This document shows, one piece after another, positions 51,039 through 59,376 of a stretch of DNA of 64,000 bases (position 1 is its first letter; the number at the start of each line of letters is the position of its first letter). The DNA lies in NCBI RefSeq assembly GCF_001705235.1, contig NZ_MCGV01000002.1, positions 62,001-126,000 on the forward strand. The letters run 5' to 3'. Source of the stretch: Clostridium pasteurianum (GTDB lineage: Bacteria; Bacillota; Clostridia; Clostridiales; Clostridiaceae). The position numbers and the translations under genes were made by a program. Below the pieces are notes generated by a model. It worked only from the letters and a program-made list of their open reading frames with translations. It did not search any database and had not been told where the DNA came from.

Positions 51039-51884
51039 ATGAAATGCAAATTAAAAAATTTAGAAGTAAATTATGAAGTTTATGGTTCAGGAAAGCCAAT
51101 TATCATGCTGCATGGATCTCCAGTAGATCACAGAATAATGGAAGGCTGTATGGAACCAATATTTAAAAATAGAAATGATTATAAGAGAATATATATAGAC
51201 ATGCCAGGTATGGGAAAAACTAAAGGAGCAGACTGGATTGTAAATTTAGATGACATGCTAGAAGTCATAATTGATTTCATAAATAAGGTTATCCCAGGTG
51301 AAAACTTTTTACTTGCAGGTCAGTCCTTTGGTGGCTTCTTAGCAAGAGGTGTAATTTACAAAATGGCAGAAAGAATAGATGGTTTACTATTAATATGTCC
51401 AGCCATTTTTTTAGATGAAAAGAAACGAAATGTCCCACCACATATTGTTTTAAAAAGGGATACTGATTTATTATCGAAGCTAGATCCTAGAGATGCAAAA
51501 TCCTTTGATTCTATACAGGTTGTACAGGATGAACCTAAATGGGAAAGATATAGAGATGAAGTACTTTCAGGGATAAAAATAGCAGACATTGATTTTCTAG
51601 AGAACCTTGATGCCGGCGGATTTGAATTTTCTTTTAAAGTTGATGACATAAATAAAAAATTTACAAAACCAACTCTCATGCTCCTAGGTCGCCAGGATGA
51701 TCATGTAGGATATAAAGATGCCTGGAGCATTTTAGAAAACTATCCTAGAGCAACCTTCGCAGTACTTGACATGGCAGGACACGGCCTGCAAATGGAACAA
51801 AAGGAACTATTCGATTCCTTGATTAAAGAATGGCTTGAAAGAGTAGAAGAATTTTCACCTTGCGTTACTTCAAAAGCAAATTAA
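51039..51884 (+). CDS. Alpha/beta hydrolase (proline iminopeptidase/haloperoxidase-like fold)
   Basis: Cytoplasmic hydrolase of 281 residues. The oxyanion HGSP motif is in IIMLHGSPVDHRIM, the nucleophile Ser in LLAGQSFGGFLAR, the acid Asp in LLGRQDDHVGY and the His in LDMAGHGLQME. Substrate is unknown. ATG 51039 follows GGAGG. The last ten residues (SPCVTSKAN and stop) are encoded by the start of a repeat element (CCTTGCGTTACTTCAAAAGC, then AAATTAACATTGATG), so the native C-terminus seems to have been replaced by repeat sequence. Confidence 0.87.
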   Translation: MKCKLKNLEVNYEVYGSGKPIIMLHGSPVDHRIMEGCMEPIFKNRNDYKRIYIDMPGMGKTKGADWIVNLDDMLEVIIDFINKVIPGENFLLAGQSFGGFLARGVIYKMAERIDGLLLICPAIFLDEKKRNVPPHIVLKRDTDLLSKLDPRDAKSFDSIQVVQDEPKWERYRDEVLSGIKIADIDFLENLDAGGFEFSFKVDDINKKFTKPTLMLLGRQDDHVGYKDAWSILENYPRATFAVLDMAGHGLQMEQKELFDSLIKEWLERVEEFSPCVTSKAN

Positions 51885-52066
51885 CATTGATGATTGAAGT
51901 CATCTTCAAAAAAATAATAAGTCCATCTAGTGACTAATTTTGCGTAACATTTCGTCAACTGACCCCACTAAGACTGTCTAGTATTAGCAGAACCAGTTTC
52001 CTCGTATTACACAAAATTATTTCACAATATGAACTTGTTATTTTCTTTCAGATGCCTAAAAGAGTT
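51862..52066 (+). repeat. Degenerate left part of a palindromic element after the hydrolase gene
   Basis: Begins with the CCTTG-GTTACTTCAAAAGC and AAATTAACATTGATG start typical of copies E and F, but then diverges into 180 bases without a matching right arm (for example GTCCATCTAGTGACTAATTT). It leads into the tandem array. Confidence 0.55.
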
Positions 52067-52747
52067 CTAATAAATCTTGACTTAAAAATCATAAAATACT
52101 TACATATTATCATATACAAGACTTGGGTGCACATATCACCTACTGACGAGCGAAGCAATGTCAGCACCTCACAAACTAATAACGGCCAGTACACTCTATT
52201 TACACCCAAAATTCCGTAGGCACGGAGGAATTTTTTCCTTGCTTTACTCCTAAAGGGAAGTAACTTTGATGAAGGAACAATTTAAAAAAATCCTAATAAA
52301 TCTTGACTTAAAATCATAAAATACTTAGTTATTATCATATACAAGGCTTTGGCTAATCTCCATCACCTGCTGACGGGCAAAGCAATGTCAGCACCTCTAA
52401 ACCAGTGATACCTAATGCACATTATTTACGCCCAAAATTCCGTAGGCACGGAGGAATTTTTTCATTGTTTTACTCCTAAAGGGAAGTAACCTTGATGAAG
52501 GAACAATTTAAAAAAATCCTAATAAATCTTGACTTAAAAATCATAAAATACTTAGTTATTATCATATACAAGGCTTTGGCCACCATCACATCACCTGCTG
52601 ACGAGCAAAGCAATGTCAGCACCTCACAAACTAATTATGCCTAATACACATTATTTACGTCCAAAATTCCGTAGGCACGGAGGAATTTCTTCCTTGCTTT
52701 ACTCCTAAAGGGAAGTAACCTTGATGAAGGAACAATTTAAAAAAATC
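52067..52747 (+). repeat. Three tandem ~226-bp units: left halves of a palindromic element
   Basis: CTAATAAATCTTGACTTAAA starts at 52067, 52293, 52519 and again at 52748, giving periods of 226, 226 and 229. Each unit holds: arm sequence, a TATCATATACAAG segment, a stem-loop TGCTGAC...GTCAGCA (loop GGGCAAAGCAAT-type; first unit TACTGAC), an AAATTCCGTAGGCACGGAGG stem-loop, and CTAAAGGGAAGTAACCTTGA. The last motif equals the 3' end of the adjacent chemoreceptor gene. Confidence 0.88.
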
Positions 52748-52905
52748 CTAATAAATCTTGACTTAAAAATCATAAAATACTTAGTTATTTCAATTTGTCT
52801 GAGCATCCTTTCAGCGAGTTATTGAAATATCTTAGGATTTTTTGATTTTTAAGTCTTAGATTTATAGGATTTTTTTAATGTTCCAAATCAAGGTTACTTC
52901 CCTTT
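52748..52905 (+). repeat. Long palindromic element, copy G (complete centre and right arm)
   Basis: Inner arms ACTTAAAAATCATAAAATAC and ATTTTTTGATTTTTAAGT pair around TTTGTCTGAGCATCCTTTCA, GCGAGTTATTGAAA. Right outer arm AATGTTCCAAATCAAGGTTA pairs with TAACCTTGATGAAGGAACAA in the unit before. The right end covers the stop and last codons (KKGK) of the chemoreceptor gene. Confidence 0.88.
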
Positions 52906-54621
52906 CTTTATTTTAAATCCATCAATAAGCTTTTCTAATCTCAAAGCAATTTCCGCATTCTTATTTGATTCAACAATTATAGAATCATTTTTATTATTTA
53001 CCTTCATAACATTTGATGCAATGTCTCCAGAGGTCTTTGCTACTTCTGAAACTGAAACTGAAACATCCTCCATACTTTTTGTAATCTGATTTATGGAATC
53101 AGAGACATTTTTAGAAATATCCGCAAACCTCTCTATTATGTCTTTAAATGTATCTCCATCTTTTTTATATTCACTAGTAATTGAAATTAATTTATCATAA
53201 TCTTTAAGAACATCTTTTTCAATAAATACCAAAATATTTTGTGACGAATCTGAAAGTTTTCCTACTGCACTTAATACTGTACTAATTTTACCTTCAATTT
53301 CAGAAACTGTATTTGACGATTGTTCAGCAAGTTTTCTTACTTCCTCAGCAACAACTGCAAATCCCTTTCCTTGATCTCCAGCTCTCGCAGCTTCTATTGC
53401 TGCATTTAATGCAAGAAGATTTGTTTGATTGGCTATTTCATCTATGCTCTTTGCCATTTCTGATATTTCACTTACAACCTTTGCCTGTTCCAATGCTTGT
53501 TCCAATTTTGCCTTTACATCCTGGTATATATTTTCTGCATTTCCTCTTGCCCTTATAGAATCATTATTTACCGCCACTGCTCTTTCCTGTATATCAAGTG
53601 CAACATTTAAACCTTGACGTGCATTTTGGGTAGAAACATTAACTTCTTCTTGTACTGTAGTTGCCATTGATGTAACTTCCTCAACTGCTGCGGAAGATTC
53701 TTCCATTCCTGCCGATATTTCTTCTGTAGCTGCTGATATCTGCTGAATTTGACCACTTACTTCGGAAAACATTTCATTTGTAAGTTCGCTGCTTTTCAAA
53801 ATACTCTCACTTTCATCTTTAATTGAGTGCATGCTTTCGTTAAGTTTTTCAACAGCACTATTTAATCCAGTAATAGTCTTCCCTATTTCATCTTGAGCAG
53901 CTACCTTCATCTCAAAATTAAGATCACCTTTAGATAATTTTGATGCACCCTCCATTACTTCTTTAACTTGATTTACAATACTTTTTCTAATAAGGTATGT
54001 AAGTACTATACCCAAAATAATACTTACAATTAAAAATATAATTAATTGTGTAGTAGAAGCCGCTGTTATATCTTGTGAAACCTGTGCTTCGCTGCGTGTT
54101 AATTTATCCTGCAGGTTTATCATATCCTGTATACTTGTAATCAAATTATTCTGTGGCTTATCTAATTCAGCAAGAATGCCTTGAAGCTCCTCATTAGTTA
54201 CTCCAACCTTCATGCTTTTTAATAATGCATCATTAAAAACTGTAAATGCAGCTTCGCGATTTTTTTGTATCTCGCTGAACTTTTGTTTACCTTTTTCCGT
54301 ATAAACAAGATTACCAAGTTGTTTTTCACTTTCAGTATAACTTGTCATACTTTCATCCATAACTTTTTTTTCTTTTTCCATGTAATCCTTATCATTAGAA
54401 ATGGCTATATTTCTCAAACTTATTGCTATTTTATTAATATTACCTCTCATATTGTACGACAAGCTTAATTTCTTATTTTCCGTATTAGCCATCTTACCAA
54501 TTGTTCCATTAATTTGATGTAGCCTAAATATTGATAATAAAGATGCACTCATTACCAAAATAGTCATTAAAGAAAAACCAATAATTAACTTGTTTGACAG
54601 CTTTATTTTATTGAAGTTCAT
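52894..54621 (-). CDS. Methyl-accepting chemotaxis protein
   Basis: Membrane chemoreceptor of 575 residues. TM1 (about 11-31) and TM2 (about 187-207) flank a four-helix-bundle sensor of the 4HB_MCP type; HAMP follows ([35 protein letters not shown]) and then a long signalling domain with the conserved tip [20 protein letters not shown] and [20 protein letters not shown]. It stands alone. Its last residues (KKGK) and stop lie in a palindromic repeat. Confidence 0.95.
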   Translation of the reverse strand: MNFNKIKLSNKLIIGFSLMTILVMSASLLSIFRLHQINGTIGKMANTENKKLSLSYNMRGNINKIAISLRNIAISNDKDYMEKEKKVMDESMTSYTESEKQLGNLVYTEKGKQKFSEIQKNREAAFTVFNDALLKSMKVGVTNEELQGILAELDKPQNNLITSIQDMINLQDKLTRSEAQVSQDITAASTTQLIIFLIVSIILGIVLTYLIRKSIVNQVKEVMEGASKLSKGDLNFEMKVAAQDEIGKTITGLNSAVEKLNESMHSIKDESESILKSSELTNEMFSEVSGQIQQISAATEEISAGMEESSAAVEEVTSMATTVQEEVNVSTQNARQGLNVALDIQERAVAVNNDSIRARGNAENIYQDVKAKLEQALEQAKVVSEISEMAKSIDEIANQTNLLALNAAIEAARAGDQGKGFAVVAEEVRKLAEQSSNTVSEIEGKISTVLSAVGKLSDSSQNILVFIEKDVLKDYDKLISITSEYKKDGDTFKDIIERFADISKNVSDSINQITKSMEDVSVSVSEVAKTSGDIASNVMKVNNKNDSIIVESNKNAEIALRLEKLIDGFKIKKGK

Positions 54622-55081
54622 GAATTTATTCCTCCTAAGCTTTTTTAAGTATTTATACTATCGACATTTTTTGACACAACTTTACTTGATTTAATTAAGT
54701 AAATTATGCCTATTTAACGTTAATTGGGCACTGATATATACGATATATACTATATTTTAATAATAAGAGCCATCATTAAAAATATTCGAAAAATATTGTC
54801 TTAAAATTATATAAATGTATTTAAAAGTAAAGGAAATAGTGGATAATACGTAAAAAACCGTATTTATAAAACTTTTATAAAAAGCATTAATAATTTATAA
54901 ACAAAATACTAACTTCTTATGCATGTTACTCTTTTAAATTGAGCTGCAATATATTGTAATATTTTATTAATACTTTATTAACTGCCCTGACAAATAACCG
55001 TCACAAAATAAAAATATAATATTCTCATATTAAATTAAATGCTCTTACATATATTAGGGGCTGTATCAGGAGGAATTTCCC
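54622..55081. other. AT-rich intergenic region
   Basis: About 460 bases between divergent genes, with AT tracts such as TATACGATATATACTATATT near 54733-54755 but no recognised gene, riboswitch or repeat. It should hold promoters for the chemoreceptor and lipoprotein. Confidence 0.5.
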
Positions 55082-55525
55082 ATGAAGGAATCAAAATCTT
55101 TTAAAAAAATAGTCATGCTTTTATTTACTGTCAGTTTAGCTATATTTCTATTAGCTGGCTGCCAAAAAAATAGTGCTTCTGCCTCTAATGGATCATCAAA
55201 TAGTTCAAAAAAATTTGATGTATCGCAGATGAAACAAAAATATCAGGAAAAACTAAAGGACCTTGTATCAAAGGGAACAATCAATCAAACTCAATCAGAT
55301 AAAATCCTAACAACCTTGACAACAAGAAAACGTGGTAACGGCGGACAACATAATAGAGGTGGACAAAATAAAGATAATCAAAATAATACTAATGGAAATA
55401 GACAAAACTTTAATCCATTAAATAAACTAGTTCAAGATGGCACAATTACTCAAGATCAAGCAAATACTGTATGGCAGGAGCTGCACGGAAGCTTCAGTAA
55501 AAATAATAATTCAAATAATCAGTAA
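55082..55525 (+). CDS. Asn/Gln-rich lipoprotein with two short helical repeats
   Basis: Exported lipoprotein of 147 residues. The lipobox is LLAGC (Cys near 27). Two related segments, KLKDLVSKGTINQTQSDKIL and PLNKLVQDGTITQDQANTVW, flank a low-complexity GGQHNRGGQNKDNQNNTNGN linker. The segments resemble the short LVxxGTIxxxQ helical hairpins of small clostridial surface lipoproteins. Function unknown. It has an AGGAGG site and lies before the glutamic peptidase gene, separated by a hairpin repeat. Confidence 0.78.
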   Translation: MKESKSFKKIVMLLFTVSLAIFLLAGCQKNSASASNGSSNSSKKFDVSQMKQKYQEKLKDLVSKGTINQTQSDKILTTLTTRKRGNGGQHNRGGQNKDNQNNTNGNRQNFNPLNKLVQDGTITQDQANTVWQELHGSFSKNNNSNNQ

Positions 55526-55626
55526 AAGTTAAGAGTTAAGAGTGAATGTAGGTTTTCCAGAGCAAAGCGGCAGAAAATCATTCTTCATTTTTAATTCTTC
55601 TTTCTTAATTCTTAATTTTACTTTAA
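55526..55626 (+). repeat. GAAGAATTAAGAAT-type hairpin repeat
   Basis: AAAAGTTAAGAGTTAAGAGT and a GGTTTTCC...GGCAGAAAATC centre pair imperfectly with TTTTAATTCTTCTTTC and TTAATTCTTAATTTTACTTT. Related words occur at 32431-32480, 34106-34155 and 58030-58075. Confidence 0.65.
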
Positions 55627-55639
55627 GGGAGGATATTCA

Positions 55640-56656
55640 ATGAGAAATTCATCAAAGAAAGTCTTAATGCTATCATTATCAGCATTAGTAGTATTGGGAA
55701 ATTTAGCGTTTATAAATAAGTTTTCTTACAAAAATCCTTCACAAAAACAGTATGTTTTATCTAGCTATTTTCCTAAGCGAAATTTAATTAGAAGACAAAT
55801 ACACAAGAAAACTAGCTGGCAATTGCATACAACAGGTGATTCTAATAATTGGCAAAATAATAGTACTCAAAATGCTAAACCTCAGAATACATCGACAGTT
55901 ACAAGTTTACCCGCAAGTACAGAGGGGTCAAAAAATTGGGCAGGATATATAGATACTCCTAATTCCAATAACAGTTATAATAGTGTTTCTGGTAGTTGGA
56001 TAGTACCTAATATTTCAGAAGGTAGCTCAAATTCAGCAGCTGCACAATGGATTGGTTTAGGCGGGGTAACATCTTCAGACCTCCTTCAGATGGGTACAAT
56101 GGAGCAGCTAGAAAATGGACAACCAGTAGCAGAAGTATTTTGGGAACAACTTCCTTCTGCTTCTCAAGAAGTGATGAGTGTTCCTATTGGATCAAAAATT
56201 AATGTTAATATATCTAAAGCCCAGGATTCAAGCTCAGTATGGAATTTAACTTTTACAGCCAATACTCCTGATAATAAAATTGAAACAAAAACTATATCAG
56301 TAACCTTAGATCCTTCTTACATTCAAGGAATTGGAACATCAGCAGAGTGGATTAGTGAAGATCCTTCTAGTGAAGATGATCAATTATTTCCTTTAGCCAA
56401 TATGGGTACCATTCAATATCAATCAGCATTAGTTAATGGACAACCTTTAAATGCCTCAGCTAATAATGCTAAACCTGTTGCTATGGTATCAAGTAACGAT
56501 AATACCATTATGATTTCACCTTCTTCGCTTGGTTCAGATGGAGAATCCTTTAGTACTACAACGTTAAGTTCTAATGAGTCTTCTGATTATAACGTAAGAA
56601 GATTTAAAAGGATTATGCCAGATCGACGTGGAAGTCATTTTTACTATGATAGATAA
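55640..56656 (+). CDS. Secreted glutamic peptidase, family G1 (eqolisin-like)
   Basis: Exported protease of 338 residues. An N-terminal hydrophobic helix (about 8-25) and a 70-residue propeptide-like region lead to the catalytic beta-sandwich from KNWAGYID (about 98). The catalytic dyad of G1 peptidases is visible as Gln136 in SAAAQWIGLGG and Glu236 in TSAEWISEDP; SGSWIVPNI is the conserved strand before it. A basic tail (RRFKRIMPDRRGSH) ends the protein, unusual for the family. Such peptidases work at acidic pH and are mostly fungal, with scattered bacterial members. A fragment of a second copy lies at 58094. Confidence 0.87.
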   Translation: MRNSSKKVLMLSLSALVVLGNLAFINKFSYKNPSQKQYVLSSYFPKRNLIRRQIHKKTSWQLHTTGDSNNWQNNSTQNAKPQNTSTVTSLPASTEGSKNWAGYIDTPNSNNSYNSVSGSWIVPNISEGSSNSAAAQWIGLGGVTSSDLLQMGTMEQLENGQPVAEVFWEQLPSASQEVMSVPIGSKINVNISKAQDSSSVWNLTFTANTPDNKIETKTISVTLDPSYIQGIGTSAEWISEDPSSEDDQLFPLANMGTIQYQSALVNGQPLNASANNAKPVAMVSSNDNTIMISPSSLGSDGESFSTTTLSSNESSDYNVRRFKRIMPDRRGSHFYYDR

Positions 56657-56997
56657 TTAAATATTGATGCCAGTAAAAATACACTTTTAGGAATTTAAGG
56701 AACAAAACAGTATTTTATAAGCATAAATACTATAAGTTCTGGATTTATTAAAAGAAAAATATGTCAATATAAAAAAAGTTCAATATGTAAAATTAAGGTT
56801 AGACTCTAGCAAAGGTTATTATTTTTAATGTTTTGCCAGAATCTAACCCTAATTTTAGTGTTTTTAATATCCAAAGCTTTTAATTTCTTTACATAATGCT
56901 CAATAGCCATTTGTCATTGTAAATCACCTTAAGTTTTACATATAGAATACGATTATGTATATTAGTAATTAATTATAAAATATAGGATGTAATTTAC
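56657..56997. other. Intergenic region with a large imperfect hairpin
   Basis: AATTAAGGTTAGACTCTAGC (56791-56810) pairs with the run GCCAGAATCTAACCCTAATT (56835-56854) with few mismatches, forming a large hairpin that may terminate the peptidase transcript. No gene was seen in the rest. Confidence 0.6.
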
Positions 56998-57489
56998 ATG
57001 AAAAGAATTTTTTCAATTTTTTGTATGAGTTTATTATTATTCGTTGGAATTTTTTCAACATGCGGCAATCAAAAAGTATTTGCAGAAGAAGCACCAGCTT
57101 TAAGTAGTTTTAATATTATAGGGTATTCTTATGATGCTGTCAGAAATAGCTATGGAAAGGACGAATATTTACCAACATCCGTAGCTGAAAAAGACCCTGT
57201 ATATGGATCAACTGCTTATATATATACAGAATCAATAGGTTACGGAAACAGACCGAGCTTTTTTGTAGATGGTAAATACTACGGAAATCCTGTTGAAGAT
57301 TTTAATTATTTTTTGACATATCAAGACAGCCAAGAGGCTTATGGTAGTATAAATGCTTATCCTGTTGATAATTTAACTCCAGGCAAACATACTATTAAAG
57401 TATGTACTGAATCATCAAATCCAACATATAGAGGTGGTTCTCTTGTATATCCATCATTTAGTGATTCTATTACAATAACGGTTCAATAA
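56998..57489 (+). CDS. Small secreted protein (YolA/DUF4879-like)
   Basis: Exported protein of 163 residues with a signal peptide (about 1-29, ending VFAEE). The mature part is Tyr-rich: SFNIIGYSYDAV, YIYTESIGYGNRPSFFVDG and a C-terminal beta strand end PSFSDSITITVQ. The TAYIYTESIGYGN element resembles the DUF4879/YolA family of Firmicutes, but this is recalled by eye. Function unknown. The next gene begins 15 bases later. Confidence 0.65.
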   Translation: MKRIFSIFCMSLLLFVGIFSTCGNQKVFAEEAPALSSFNIIGYSYDAVRNSYGKDEYLPTSVAEKDPVYGSTAYIYTESIGYGNRPSFFVDGKYYGNPVEDFNYFLTYQDSQEAYGSINAYPVDNLTPGKHTIKVCTESSNPTYRGGSLVYPSFSDSITITVQ

Positions 57490-57503
57490 GTGGAGGCGAC
57501 AAT

Positions 57504-58058
57504 ATGGAAATAAGACCTACAAGTACTTCTCCAACCTTTAATAGAGTAACCAAAAATAATAAAGTCCCTAGTACAGGTTTTTCAACTAAATTAGAAAATG
57601 CTATTAATAAGCCTGACTCAGAAGATTTGATGTTAAAGGATATTGAAAGTGAACCTGAATGTGACAGAGAAGGAGATATGATTCTATATGAGCTTTTTGA
57701 CAAAAATTTTAAAGGAAAATCCCTCCAGTGGGTCAAACAAAATTGTGGACTTGTAATGTTTCCGCCACCCTCAGCACCAGGGCATGTAATAAAGGAGTTT
57801 CTGGATTATTCAAAGACTCTTTCTCCATCTGACAGGGATTCACTAGGTCTTTTAGACGCAGCAATTGAGTATCAAGATAATAATGATAAAGCGCCAGCAT
57901 ACAATGAGGAATGCATGATTAATGTTCTTAAACATCTACTTGCACGCAACGAACTAAACGCAAGGGATCTTTCTTCTGCTGTATACACAAGCATAAAATC
58001 ATTTTTGAACAACGTTATAAAAGAAATAAAAAATGAAGAATTAAAAGTTAAGAGTTAA
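57504..58058 (+). CDS. Soluble protein of unknown function
   Basis: Protein of 184 residues with a disordered Ser/Thr/Asn-rich start (RPTSTSPTFNRVTKNNK), a central FKGKSLQWVKQNCGLVMFPP segment and a helical end. No signal peptide or known motif. It follows the YolA-like gene at 15 bases with a GTGGAGG site. Its final residues (NEELKVKS) and stop are encoded by an AAGAATTAAAAGTTAAGAG repeat, so the original C-terminus may have been replaced. Confidence 0.6.
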   Translation: MEIRPTSTSPTFNRVTKNNKVPSTGFSTKLENAINKPDSEDLMLKDIESEPECDREGDMILYELFDKNFKGKSLQWVKQNCGLVMFPPPSAPGHVIKEFLDYSKTLSPSDRDSLGLLDAAIEYQDNNDKAPAYNEECMINVLKHLLARNELNARDLSSAVYTSIKSFLNNVIKEIKNEELKVKS

Positions 58059-58093
58059 AAAATGAATAATTAGAAGCATAAGGATTTGGTAAA

Positions 58094-58132
58094 CAGCTTC
58101 CTTCTGCTTCTCAAGATGTGATGAGTATTCCT
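58094..58132 (+). pseudogene. Fragment of a second G1 peptidase gene
   Basis: CTTCCTTCTGCTTCTCAAGA and the following TGTGATGAGTATTCCT match the peptidase gene at about 56150-56188 with only a few differences, and encode QLPSASQDVMSIP in place of QLPSASQEVMSVP. Surrounding sequence is unrelated. It is a remnant of a deleted duplicate. Confidence 0.8.
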
Positions 58133-58141
58133 AAGTAATAG

Positions 58142-59374
58142 TTATTCCTTTATTAATTTACTAAAAATTCCTTTAATAAACTCACAAATAAAATATACTA
58201 TAAAAAATAATGGCAAAATCGAAAAGAATATATTATTAATATTCGAAAGAGAAGCTCTTATATTAAAGTTGCATATATCGTAAATAATTAAATGTATTTT
58301 TCTAATTAATTCTGTATAATTTTTTACTAAACTTATGCTCATTGAAATTCCCAAAATAAACATAATTAATGTTGAGGTTAAATATAACACACCATATATA
58401 AAATAGACTAAATCCTTACTATTTAATTTACTTTTATTGCTAATAAAATTAAGCTTATGTTCCTTAAAAATCATATGTATTGAATTTTTTACAAAGCTCA
58501 CGGACTTCTCACTTACATTTATTAGTGCTAAAGAATCTGTTAATAACCAATAACCATCTAACTTTAAAAATGGCATGAAGTTTATTAAAGACATAAATAC
58601 CACTGCCATTATTGATACCCTTATTGTATAGCTATTTGTAATAATGGCTAATAATGTCAATGGAACTACCATTATATTTTGAAAATACACCCCACCGATA
58701 TCTGTTAATACTCTAGCCTTTTTACTTAATCTCCATGAGTTTGTCATGTCAACATATACTACTGGATTAAATAAGTACATACCTATTCCAATATCCCCAG
58801 ATTCCACGTTATATTTTGAAGCCGCAGTAATATGCCCAAATTCGTGAGCTATTAGCGAAAAGTATAAAAAGCATAATATTCCTACTGAATTAGTTTCTTT
58901 TACATTTATCCTTAATGAACCATTCAGTATATCATTAACTAAATTATATCCAATACATATTGCAATTAAACTTACTGTTGTAATGAATACATTTTTCTGA
59001 TAAAAAAACTTTAAGATATTATATAATTTCTTAAACTTACTTGAAGAAATCAGCGGTATATGAATCCACAACCTACTTTTGCTTTTTCTTACCGAATTGA
59101 AATTCATTCCCTCCAGCAGTGAATTTTTTATCAATATGTCATTAACAAACTTAATAAAGTCTGAGTGTTCAAACATTATATTTTTAGAATGAAGTTCATT
59201 AATTATTTCTTTACCAGTTTTTTTTCCATCAAAGCAATCCATTATTTCTTTTGCTAATGGAGATACTTTCATATGATGTTCCTCACCAAATGACAGTATA
59301 TATACTTTCTTGCCACCTGATTCCTTTTCAATTCTTTCCTGATAGCTTTTGATTTTCAAAAAGTCATATTCCAT
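58142..59374 (-). CDS. PqqD-like/M50 membrane metalloprotease of the RiPP cluster
   Basis: Membrane protein of 410 residues. Residues about 20-100 resemble a PqqD-type peptide-binding domain (KVSPLAKEIMDCFDGKKTGK, EIINELHSKNIMFEH). Several membrane helices follow, with the zinc site HEFGH in SLIAHEFGHITAASKYNVE and a later Asp-containing FLKLDGYWLLTDSL, the two halves of an M50 (site-2-protease) centre; YydH of the YydFGHIJ system is a comparable protein. It begins 2 bases after the radical SAM gene stop, so the two are coupled. It may cut the leader from, and help export, the modified peptide; no ABC exporter is in view. Confidence 0.82.
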   Translation of the reverse strand: MEYDFLKIKSYQERIEKESGGKKVYILSFGEEHHMKVSPLAKEIMDCFDGKKTGKEIINELHSKNIMFEHSDFIKFVNDILIKNSLLEGMNFNSVRKSKSRLWIHIPLISSSKFKKLYNILKFFYQKNVFITTVSLIAICIGYNLVNDILNGSLRINVKETNSVGILCFLYFSLIAHEFGHITAASKYNVESGDIGIGMYLFNPVVYVDMTNSWRLSKKARVLTDIGGVYFQNIMVVPLTLLAIITNSYTIRVSIMAVVFMSLINFMPFLKLDGYWLLTDSLALINVSEKSVSFVKNSIHMIFKEHKLNFISNKSKLNSKDLVYFIYGVLYLTSTLIMFILGISMSISLVKNYTELIRKIHLIIYDICNFNIRASLSNINNIFFSILPLFFIVYFICEFIKGIFSKLIKE

Positions 59375-59376
59375 AA

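Noticed and set aside
52067-52905. CRISPR array
   Set aside because: The 226-bp units lack short direct repeats separated by unique spacers; the whole unit is repeated and no cas genes are present.
53313-53558. Leu/Gln-rich plus-strand ORF within the chemoreceptor
   Set aside because: Antisense shadow of the conserved signalling domain.
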